A stretch of 13,878 bases of DNA, taken from the NCBI GenBank assembly GCA_018713755.1, contig DVOG01000124.1, forward strand, positions 1 to 13,878. Direction: 5' to 3'. Below are positions 6,401 to 12,550 of this stretch, one piece after another (the first letter of the stretch is position 1; each line of letters starts with the position of its first letter). Both the position numbers and the translations under genes were made by a program. Source of the DNA: Candidatus Spyradosoma merdigallinarum (GTDB lineage: Bacteria; Verrucomicrobiota; Verrucomicrobiia; Opitutales; UBA953). The notes under the pieces were generated by a model. The model had not been told where the DNA came from. It worked only from the letters and a program-made list of their open reading frames with translations, and did no database searches.

Positions 6401-8799
6401 TTCCATAATACGGCATGAAATCTGTTCTCCGTAAAAAGCTCCTCTGCCGGAGAAAGCATTTCCCAGTCTTTAAAATCAAAAGATGCGGCCTGCCCCCGGC
6501 AATAGTCTTCAGAAGCGAAGCCCTCATTCTCGATAACCGCGCCGCATTCAGCGATTTCGAAGTTTTTTTCTTTTGCCGAACGCCAAAGCCGCTCATACAT
6601 ATTAGGCTCAACATAATCATCCGAATCGACGAACCCGATATATTCGCCGGAAGCCTTCTTGATTCCAAGATTTCGAGCAGCCCCTTGCCCTTTGTTGCTC
6701 TGCGTAAGAATTTTTACGCGAGCATCCGTGGCGGCGTATTCTTCGAGAATTTGCGGGGAGGAATCCGTCGATCCGTCATCAACGCAAATGATTTCGATTT
6801 CTTTGAGCGTCTGATTAACGACGGAATCCAGACATTGGCGCAAATATTTTTCGACGTTGTAGACGGGAATGACGACGGAAACAAGCGGCGTAAATTTAAG
6901 ATTTCCGTCTGCTATCGCTTTTTGCCAAATGCGAAAGAAATCCCTCCGCATTTCCCGCCATTCAAAAGCGAACGGGAGATTTTCGTTGCTCCACGGTTTT
7001 TCCGTTCCGGCAAAGTGCGCGATGCAGACATCAAGCGAAAGCAGCTCTTCGGAATCAGAAATATCCAACCCCGTATATTTTTTCAATCGTTCCTTCCCAC
7101 GCGGAGCGCATATCTTTTCCGTATTTTGGAAATACCAGCATGGGCAAAAGTTATATTTCAAAGGCAACAGACACACGTTCCCGGCGAATTGCGCATTGAA
7201 AATCGGCTGATCCATCAAACGAAAATCCGTCGACCTCTTTTTGGCTTCAATCAAAACTGCGCTCATCTCACGCTTTCGCATGAAAGAGAGATTGAGAAGC
7301 ATCACTCCGGAATTGAAACGCCATTTCCCGAATCTTCGGATAATATCCGTGTCGCCGGTCAAAGACCACGCATCCGTGACCGCCGCGGCATAATTTTCGC
7401 CGAGCGGAGTCCGGAAAAGCTCCCCTAAATCCCTGCGGACGAGCACGTCGCCGTCGAGGTAGAGCACTCGGTTCAGATTCGGGAGCAGTTCCGGCAAAGA
7501 AAATTTCAAAAGCGCCGCGGGCGTCGCCATGCAGTAACCGCGCTCTTTCGCCTTGTGAAGCGTCGCGAGCTTGTCCAGAACGGACTTTTCGACGCGGATG
7601 ATTTCGACGGAAAAATCTTTCTCCTCAAAGAGCTTGAATACTTTTTCAGAGTATTCCGAGAGCGCGGCGGCGACGATGTGAATGCGGACTTTCGTTTCGG
7701 GCGCACGGGAACGGCGGATTGAATTTATCGCGACCGCCGTCATGTTCACATAGCCGTCGTCGGTGATGAACGCGCAGTCGACGGTGTCCTGCGGGAACGG
7801 CGCGTCGGGAACCGGCGGGAAGCAATCTTGAATTTCGAATTCCTCCCGAAAGGCGCGGAACGGGTAGTCGAATTTGTATTGCCACGCGAGCGGAAAGGAA
7901 ACGACCGCGTCGATTTCCTTGAGGAGGGCGATCGCGCTTTGATCGCCGCTCGGGAAGGCGCCGGAGAAATGCCCCCCCCCCATTTCCTCTTTTTCCCGGC
8001 GCGCGGCGTCAAGGACGTGGGGTTTGAACTCCTCGAAGAGTCGGTGCAGCTGCAGCCAATGGAGCTTGGCGTAGCCGCGTTCCCGCGAGAATTTCAGCTG
8101 ATCGCGGATGCCGCGCAGCTGGTCGCACACGCGGCGGCGGTCGGTGTAGTCCGGCGTGTGCCAGTCGCGGAAGACGTAAGTCGTGCGGCGCAGCGCGTAA
8201 AACGTGCCGGCGGCTTCGAGCGCGCGGGCGCAGAACGGCGGATCCTGATAGCGGATGTAGGGAGGAAAGAAGATTTCGTCGTCGAGCAGCAGCGCGCGCT
8301 CGAAAATGTAGCGGTAAAACCCGTAGTCGAACTGCCAGTCGGCGAAACGCATGAAGCCTTCGCGCGGGAACGCCTGGTCGACGTTGGCGCCCCAGGAGGC
8401 GTCGGGGAAGTAGCGCTTGCCGTCGTTCGCGAGGGAGCAGACGCCGCCGCCGCAGACGCGGACGCGGTTTTCCTTCGCATAGAAATAGAGCGCTTCGTAG
8501 ACGGATGCGTCGGGCAAAAGGTCGTCGGGATCGAGGAACGCGACAAATTCGCCGCGCGCGGCGCGGATGCCGGCGTTGCGGGCAGGACCGACGCCGGCGT
8601 TTTTCTGCGTGATCACGCGGACGCGCGGGTCGCGCGCGGCGTATTCGGCGAGCACGGCGGGCGAGCCGTCCGTCGAGCCGTCGTCCACGCAGATGATTTC
8701 TATCTCGCGGAGCGTCTGATTGACGACGGAATCCAGGCACTCGCGCAGGTATTTCTCGGCGTTGTAAACGGGAATGATTACGGAAACGAAGGGAACCAT
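3463..8799 (-). CDS. Giant multi-domain glycosyltransferase with coiled coil and C-terminal methyltransferase domain
   Basis: 1778 residues. Domains in order: GT2 domain (about 4-260; VDDGSTD 38-44, DPDD 90-93); GT8/LgtC-like domain (about 339-620; DGD 449-451, FNSGVMLLNL 496-505, HFAGTEKPW 595-603); a second GT2 (about 638-850; VDDGSTD 673-679, DSDD 725-728); a fourth GT-A-like domain (about 958-1205; VIVSLTSFPTRI, TADDD 1048-1052, GDDIWFW 1141-1147); two copies of a basic tail motif (about 1240-1270 and 1288-1322); a charged Ala/Glu/Arg-rich coiled coil (about 1355-1560); and a class I SAM-methyltransferase-like domain (about 1595-1778; ILETGLGQST, VVEHD, DLISLDGPFG, LIDDFE). Each GT keeps its acidic metal-binding motif. 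There is no signal peptide or obvious transmembrane helix, so it probably works at the cytoplasmic membrane face. A G10 tract (7972-7981) interrupts the first GT2-GT8 linker. Bases about 5160-7330 are distinctly lower in GC. Acceptors and donors cannot be assigned. The ATG at 8799 leads directly into the first GT2 fold. Confidence 0.93.
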   Translation of the reverse strand: MVPFVSVIIPVYNAEKYLRECLDSVVNQTLREIEIICVDDGSTDGSPAVLAEYAARDPRVRVITQKNAGVGPARNAGIRAARGEFVAFLDPDDLLPDASVYEALYFYAKENRVRVCGGGVCSLANDGKRYFPDASWGANVDQAFPREGFMRFADWQFDYGFYRYIFERALLLDDEIFFPPYIRYQDPPFCARALEAAGTFYALRRTTYVFRDWHTPDYTDRRRVCDQLRGIRDQLKFSRERGYAKLHWLQLHRLFEEFKPHVLDAARREKEEMGGGHFSGAFPSGDQSAIALLKEIDAVVSFPLAWQYKFDYPFRAFREEFEIQDCFPPVPDAPFPQDTVDCAFITDDGYVNMTAVAINSIRRSRAPETKVRIHIVAAALSEYSEKVFKLFEEKDFSVEIIRVEKSVLDKLATLHKAKERGYCMATPAALLKFSLPELLPNLNRVLYLDGDVLVRRDLGELFRTPLGENYAAAVTDAWSLTGDTDIIRRFGKWRFNSGVMLLNLSFMRKREMSAVLIEAKKRSTDFRLMDQPIFNAQFAGNVCLLPLKYNFCPCWYFQNTEKICAPRGKERLKKYTGLDISDSEELLSLDVCIAHFAGTEKPWSNENLPFAFEWREMRRDFFRIWQKAIADGNLKFTPLVSVVIPVYNVEKYLRQCLDSVVNQTLKEIEIICVDDGSTDSSPQILEEYAATDARVKILTQSNKGQGAARNLGIKKASGEYIGFVDSDDYVEPNMYERLWRSAKEKNFEIAECGAVIENEGFASEDYCRGQAASFDFKDWEMLSPAEELFTENRFHAVLWNKIYSRAFLVSCGLAIDETIKKGEDAAFQWCCMPHCSRFRRISDKLYHYRVGRKGSTETQKNTGKDWESFLIGCRRIFAYWEKRGWTKTMGDILFRRFWTIALWRHRLWFGLTTGDMFFRHIREILVHFEENGKIDNSYLRKIDEKDRIQITRYFSAEKRQVIVSLTSFPTRIKAVSQAIETILDQTWMPDRVTLWLADSQFPRKEAELPRELLALRSRGLEIFWTKDIKSYKKLVPALKAFPNEVIVTADDDLFYPRNWLEELARAYLKDPLSIQARRAHEISFLDENTLAPYASWEKDIGPRAHSFNNFLTGVGGVLFPPKALHSDVLDEANFTALCPRGDDIWFWAMAVRNGTKINVPVKSFPLRFVEGTQEVSLWRDNIGGGENDRALTRVLKAYPEILPKLDRIYISGKDRPSARETARPAAGTAEAPAAAKKIYPAFLVRLGALFILNKAARKRWRERHMDLTPKDGIDVNAHPELRRDSALKRFAVRAASLFIFSKKKRRAFRAKHLNLRPRDGVDVRALSSRELARLREAKRSRSTLWRVFDALVPATRGKIAHTERHLRRAAEEQTRILIDELRRMHDENRRAFDESRRVVDENRRTLGAVRAELKIVRERADALSRELSAPREALTLKTLAAKHAALDAESNLQARLGEVLESLNAARSEFAQTATETVRAVNARADALPRMFEEALARNAESTKSALLAAKTELCTSVEAAEKQLQEALAKSVPESEARVLAAVETQARTTAEIRKFAEDSAWASVFNSTIAGSAWLRDAAFSPGRWAVGYPFLYVLYRVLNDGKPRSILETGLGQSTRMIAQYAAAHAGTEHTVVEHDATWIRFFGESFALPPSTQVAHLPLTKTWRYGEDAEIVAYEGFGERFRGRKFDLISLDGPFGFMAKTYARADILPLIPECLAESFVILIDDFEREGERATVAELTRILRERGVAFREATYSGIKQMRIIVSPDKKFLCSL
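7972..7981. repeat. C10/G10 homopolymer inside the giant glycosyltransferase gene
   Basis: Ten consecutive C on the plus strand read as ten G on the coding strand. They span the last base of Met273 and Gly274-Gly276 (EEMGGGHFSG). It is the longest G/C homopolymer I see in the window. Its length leaves the frame open as given. Loss of one base would end translation at the TGA at 7746-7748 (about 350 residues), and gain of one at the TGA at 7646-7648 (about 384 residues). Confidence 0.95.
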
Positions 8800-9082
8800 G
8801 ACGAATGGTGAAAACTAAAGAAGCTTAAGTTTTTTTATGCGGGAAAGGGATAATGCGCGGGAACGCGGTTTTTCGGAATCCGCGGACCCTGCGAAAAATT
8901 ATTAGCTCGACCCAATAAATTTATTAGGGAGCTATCATTAACATGGTTCAGCGGATTTACCTGGACGAAATCACCCGGAGGATTTCCGAAAAACGGAAAT
9001 TCATTCAGGTGTTCCGCGGCGTTTCCGCGGGACTCGGCGGCGAGCCGGGCCGGGCGGGCGGTTTTACTGCGGTGCGCGATGC
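8800..9082. other. Longest gap inside the cluster, with an AT-rich palindrome
   Basis: 283 bases separate the DUF4422-GT2 gene from the giant gene, the only long gap inside the cluster. It holds an AT-rich island (about 8895-8942) with the 12-bp palindrome AATAAATTTATT (8914-8925), and a short hairpin ATTTCCG-AAAAA-CGGAAAT (8982-9000). It also holds a plus-strand ORF start resembling an ATPase N-terminus. The giant gene may have its own promoter in the AT-rich island, but no convincing -35/-10 pair can be named. No intrinsic terminator with a T tract is visible. Confidence 0.5.
8943..9020 (+). pseudogene. Possible 5' remnant of an AAA/DUF4143-type ATPase gene
   Basis: On the plus strand, against the operon, an ATG opens a frame beginning MVQRIYLDEITRRISEKRKF and then IQVFRG. 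From memory this resembles the N-terminus of stand-alone AAA ATPases with a DUF4143 domain, where a similar stretch precedes a Walker A segment of the type GPRQVGKT. Here the sequence turns into low-complexity Gly/Arg residues at that point, with no Walker A in any nearby frame. The frame then runs antisense into the DUF4422-GT2 gene. The AT-rich stretch just upstream would be the matching promoter region. I judge it a truncated relic. The match is about 25 residues and could be chance. Confidence 0.3.
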
Positions 9083-11008
9083 TCATTTCTTGAAGCGCGG
9101 GTCAAGGTTCAGGTGCCGCGCGCGGAAACGCTTCCGCGCAGCCCTGTTGAGGATGAACATCGCCGCAAGGCGCACGAGAGTCGTTTTAAGGCGTCCCTCC
9201 GGAAAAATCTCGAAGATTTTTTCGGCAGGACGAGAATGCCTGACGCTTCTAAAGCAGAAAGACGCGTATTTTTTCTGAGACCCGTTCAAAAGTGCACGTT
9301 GTTCGGGATTATTTTCCCATTTCCAATCGCTGTGCGAAAGACGCCACCTGCAAATTGCTTCGAAACACTCTTTCGTGGGGCACATGGCATACGTCTTTCG
9401 AATTAACACCGTCGCATAAGCAACAAAACGTTTTTCCAGCTCTTCAAAAATATTGTTCCGCTTGAGGACATCTGCAACGCCGTCGATGACTTTCAAGTGA
9501 TCCAGAACTCTCAAATCCCGCACCCCCATCAGTGAAGTTTTTCGGACGCGGTAAAAATAGGCCGTGAAGGCGAGCGCACCGAGACGCCTTGCGGAAAAGA
9601 GCAAATCGAAGTGCAGAGCGGCATCTTCATAGAGCATCCCTTCGGGAAATCTTCTTTGGCCAAAAAAATCTCGACGAATGATTCGGCTGGGGGCATAGCA
9701 ATTTGTTTCGAAAGGGTTTCGCGCCCATTCTCTCCAAAAAAACGCTTTACGAAGACACTCTTCTTGAATCCAAAGTTTATTGAAAGGATCCCATAGCGTT
9801 TTTCCGGTTTCGTCAGAAACGCTGTCCAGTTCGAAGAGCAGCATTTCAAGATTCAGGCGTTCCGCTTTGCGTATGGAATATTGCCAAATGAAACGATCGA
9901 CCCAGTCGTCGCTGTCCACGAAGGCGAGATACTTTCCGCACGCTTCGTCAATCCCTCGATTACGTGCTGCGCCAAGGCCTCTGTTTTTTTGATCGATGAT
10001 GCGGATTCGTTTGTCGCGTTCGGCGAATGCTGCAAGAATTTCACGGGAATGGTCTGTCGAGCCGTCGTTGACGCAGATGATTTCCAAATCTTCGAAGCAC
10101 TGATTGCATACGGTGTTCAGGCATTTGTGAAGATACTTCGCTACATTATAAACGGGAATGACGACGGAAAGCAGAGGATTTTCGACTCGCTCACGCGCAG
10201 GGACGCAGATTTGAGTTTCGAGACGAACATCGGCGCCTTCGTAATTCATCGTCGGCAGGGCTGATCCGAAAAACACGCGAACACCGAGCGTCCTTTTCGC
10301 ATAATCGACCCAAACGTTGAGCAAAGCTTCGGCAAGAAAACCGAACAAACGCGCCTCTTCACGGTTTTTGGGAAGCGTGATACGTTTTTCGACTTCGAAA
10401 AGAACGGTGAAAAGCCATTCGGAATAAGCGTCGAAAAGCGATTTGCGCATGACAGAGATACAACCGAAACACTGTTCCGTTCCCTGCAACAGCACACGCT
10501 CCGCGGAATCTGCGAGCTCCGGAGTTTTCTCACGAATGACGTCGAGCGCAACACGCATGTCGTTTTCGCGGTGGTGGCGAGCGTAAAAATCATATGGCGA
10601 CATGACGTTTCCGGGTTCGCCGACGGGGAAAACCGCCCAACACGGCGGAAGCAGAATATCATTTTCGCGCATGAGCTCGGAAATGCGTTCCTGCGTCCAG
10701 CCGAAGCGGCGACAAGTTTCTTCGGAAAAATCGGAAAATTCCGCGCAGTCGTCGGAGGTGAAGCTCGGTATTCGTCGATAATGGCAAAGCCCTACGACGT
10801 CGGCATCCTTCACGTTTTTCCAAATCCAATACTGCGCGGTAAGCTCGCAGTAGTTCGGGTTCTTGGCGGCGATATTGTCGCCGGTATCGTCCCGAAGCAT
10901 GCCGAGCGGAGCTCCGTTGCCGACCTGGATCGGCACGAACGGCGCCCGTTCAATTCTCGGAGAATCGCGATGATAGACTACAAAGATTTTGATGCGGTCG
11001 GAGGTCAT
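9083..11008 (-). CDS. DUF4422-GT2 fusion glycosyltransferase
   Basis: 641 residues. Residues about 5-255 match DUF4422, a domain found in capsule and LPS glycosyltransferases; NYCELTAQYWIWKN (52-65) and GLCHYRR (73-79) are its recognisable features. Residues about 278-500 are a GT2 GT-A domain: LSVVIPVYN (280-288), VNDGSTD (313-319), DSDD (365-368) and a YEDAALHFD acceptor-side motif (460-468). The protein ends in the same basic tail motif as the giant protein (about 610-637, LVRLAAMFILNRAARKRFRA). It probably transfers one or two sugars to the growing glycan at the inner membrane; the donor is not assignable. Its ATG overlaps the stop of the preceding 131-residue ORF (TCATGA on the plus strand), so translation is probably coupled. 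Most of the gene (about 9240-11008) is visibly lower in GC than its surroundings and has no CGGGAAC motif, but the tail is GC-rich. Confidence 0.93.
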   Translation of the reverse strand: MTSDRIKIFVVYHRDSPRIERAPFVPIQVGNGAPLGMLRDDTGDNIAAKNPNYCELTAQYWIWKNVKDADVVGLCHYRRIPSFTSDDCAEFSDFSEETCRRFGWTQERISELMRENDILLPPCWAVFPVGEPGNVMSPYDFYARHHRENDMRVALDVIREKTPELADSAERVLLQGTEQCFGCISVMRKSLFDAYSEWLFTVLFEVEKRITLPKNREEARLFGFLAEALLNVWVDYAKRTLGVRVFFGSALPTMNYEGADVRLETQICVPARERVENPLLSVVIPVYNVAKYLHKCLNTVCNQCFEDLEIICVNDGSTDHSREILAAFAERDKRIRIIDQKNRGLGAARNRGIDEACGKYLAFVDSDDWVDRFIWQYSIRKAERLNLEMLLFELDSVSDETGKTLWDPFNKLWIQEECLRKAFFWREWARNPFETNCYAPSRIIRRDFFGQRRFPEGMLYEDAALHFDLLFSARRLGALAFTAYFYRVRKTSLMGVRDLRVLDHLKVIDGVADVLKRNNIFEELEKRFVAYATVLIRKTYAMCPTKECFEAICRWRLSHSDWKWENNPEQRALLNGSQKKYASFCFRSVRHSRPAEKIFEIFPEGRLKTTLVRLAAMFILNRAARKRFRARHLNLDPRFKK

Positions 11009-11400
11009 GAAAGATTGGTTTTATAGTTTTCCTGTTTTTTCAAAAGATACGCGCTCAAGGTTTTCGGCTCTCTCATTACGCCGCGCTTGACGACTTTCGC
11101 GGGAACGCGCGCGTTTTTCTTGAAGCGCCGGAACTGCGCTTCGGGCAGCCCGCCGAGCCTCCGCACGAATTGAAAGTGCGGCTTTCGATTTGCATGAATT
11201 TTCGGCAAATTTTCATGCAAATTGAAAATGCCGCTTTCAATTTGCATTGATTTCGCGTTGAGGTTGAAGGAGTTTCCCGCAAAATCTTCGGAAACGCCGT
11301 CGCGGGAACGCGCGTGATCTACGACGGCGAGCTTGCTCTCGACACGCCCGAAAACGGAGTCGTCAACTTCCGCAATTTGTGAAAAGACCGGTTCCCTCAT
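11005..11400 (-). CDS. 131-residue hypothetical protein, coupled at both ends
   Basis: I do not recognise a family. The frame runs from an ATG at 11400, which overlaps the TGA of the upstream glycosyltransferase gene by four bases, to a TGA at 11005-11007, which overlaps the ATG of the DUF4422-GT2 gene. Coupled junctions at both ends argue that it is translated. The product is hydrophilic with a basic C-terminal half. Residues about 50-75 are encoded by an AT-rich palindromic repeat, and FRRFKKNA (about 90-97) also occurs in the C-terminus of the upstream glycosyltransferase. There is no signal peptide or membrane segment. It may be a decayed fragment kept in frame, a host for a repeat element, or a small accessory protein. 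An alternative is that only the coupling matters and the peptide has no function. Confidence 0.45.
   Translation of the reverse strand: MREPVFSQIAEVDDSVFGRVESKLAVVDHARSRDGVSEDFAGNSFNLNAKSMQIESGIFNLHENLPKIHANRKPHFQFVRRLGGLPEAQFRRFKKNARVPAKVVKRGVMREPKTLSAYLLKKQENYKTNLS
11110..11133. repeat. 24-base dispersed repeat, copy A
   Basis: Matches 11481-11504 with one mismatch in the same orientation. Both copies encode FRRFKKNA on the minus strand, here in the 131-residue ORF and there in the GT2 gene just upstream. Confidence 0.8.
11171..11253. repeat. AT-rich palindromic repeat element (REP-like)
   Basis: The inverted core ATTTGCATGAA (11188-11198) and TTCATGCAAAT (11212-11222) has a 13-base loop. 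The flanks extend the stem imperfectly (GAAAG.GCGGC against GCCGCTTTC). A direct copy of the left unit follows: 11177-11201 and 11229-11253 agree at 21 of 25 positions. It lies entirely within the 131-residue ORF and is much more AT-rich than its surroundings. Confidence 0.75.
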
Positions 11401-12485
11401 CGGCGGCCTCCTTTCGGGAACGTGAAGCGCAGACCGCAGAGGACGACGCGCCAGCCGTCGCGGGAACGCCGGACGGAAAGCGCGTTTTTCTTGAAGCGGC
11501 GGAACGCGTCGAAGCGCGCGCGCCAAACCGCGTAGCGCAGGAATTTTTCCGGCGCGTCGAGCAGGAGCGGCAGCCGCTTTCCCAGCCGGCGAAACAGCGC
11601 CTCGGGCAGCTCGCCGCGTTCCCGCGCCTCGACGAACTCGCGTCGAAACAGCGCGAAAAACTCCGCGCGACGCTCCCGCGGCGCGCGCAGCAGATTCGCG
11701 AAATACGCCTTGTATTTGAACAGAAAAAAATCGTAGGCGAAGCGTTCCCGAAGCGCCGGACGTTCCGCGAACCAGCGGTCGAGCTCGTGCATCTCGTCCG
11801 CGACGCAGAAGACTTTTTCGCGCGATTTCATCGACGAGGCGGCGTTGTCCTGCCGGTAGTCGACGACGGGAAAATCCGCGAGCACGACGCGCTCCGCCGA
11901 CGCGAAGATCTTGAACGAAAATGCGTTGTCCTGGTAGGAGGCGCCGGGCGTTTCGTTGAAGCGGATTTCCGCCGCGCACAGAAATTTCGCGCGGTAAAAC
12001 GCGCTCCACACCGAAAGCGGGAGCGCGAAGAGCTCGCCGCACGCGCGCGCGTTTACGGGAACGCCTTTCGGGCAGGCGCGCAGCGCGAAGGCGCGTTCCC
12101 GCCGCCCGCTTTTCCCCCAATAAAAATTGTAGTCGCCCTTGACGACGTCGACGCCGGGGAAGCGCGCGACGATCGCGGCGAGGCGCGCGTAGGCGTCCGG
12201 CGAGGCGAGCGCGTCGTCAGGCTCGAGAATCGCGACGTAATCGCCGCGGGCGCGCGCGATCCCGAGGTTCTCGGTCGCGCCGTAGCCGCTGTTCGCCTTG
12301 GAAATCACGACGAAGCGCGGGTCGCGCGCGGCGTATTCGCGCAGGATCTCGGCGGAGGCGTCCGTCGAACCGTCGTCGATGCAGAGCGCTTCCCAGTCCG
12401 CGAAGGTCTGCGCGCGCAGCGAATCCAGACACTCGCGCAGGAACGGCGCGGCGTTGAACACGGGAACGACGACGGACAAAAACAT
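11397..12485 (-). CDS. GT2-family glycosyltransferase
   Basis: 362 residues. A GT-A fold starts at residue 2 (FLSVVVPVFNAAPFLRECLD), with IDDGSTD at 36-42, SGYGATENLGI at 66-76, the metal-binding motif as EPDD at 88-91, and SYQDNAFSFKI at 183-193. The C-terminal third is helical and basic and ends in FRRFKKNALSVRRSRDGW. It probably adds one sugar to a lipid-linked or growing glycan; given the adjacent glf, a galactofuranosyl donor is possible but unproven. The open frame extends upstream to 13019 in a shadow of glf. The ATG at 12485 is chosen because the fold begins there. It follows glf by 65 bases and its stop overlaps the next ATG (ATGA). GC content is high and it carries several CGGGAAC motifs, like the native-looking genes. 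Confidence 0.93.
   Translation of the reverse strand: MFLSVVVPVFNAAPFLRECLDSLRAQTFADWEALCIDDGSTDASAEILREYAARDPRFVVISKANSGYGATENLGIARARGDYVAILEPDDALASPDAYARLAAIVARFPGVDVVKGDYNFYWGKSGRRERAFALRACPKGVPVNARACGELFALPLSVWSAFYRAKFLCAAEIRFNETPGASYQDNAFSFKIFASAERVVLADFPVVDYRQDNAASSMKSREKVFCVADEMHELDRWFAERPALRERFAYDFFLFKYKAYFANLLRAPRERRAEFFALFRREFVEARERGELPEALFRRLGKRLPLLLDAPEKFLRYAVWRARFDAFRRFKKNALSVRRSRDGWRVVLCGLRFTFPKGGRR
11481..11504. repeat. 24-base dispersed repeat, copy B
   Basis: Partner of 11110-11133 with 23 of 24 identical bases. It encodes FRRFKKNA at residues 328-335 of the 362-residue glycosyltransferase. The shared frame suggests a duplicated 3' gene end. Confidence 0.8.
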
Positions 12486-12550
12486 GAACGGGAACGAAGA
12501 GAAGGAAAAAAAAGCCGAAAAAGAGATTGTTCTCGTGCGGGAACGCGCGC

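Noticed and set aside
7828..8811. A 327-residue plus-strand ORF opposite the start of the giant gene
   Set aside because: Antisense to the first GT2 domain, with biased Val/Ala/Arg composition and no recognisable motif.
12507..12516. A8 run between glf and the GT2 gene as a second slippage site
   Set aside because: It is outside any coding region and A/T runs of this size are common; it gives no clear on/off effect.
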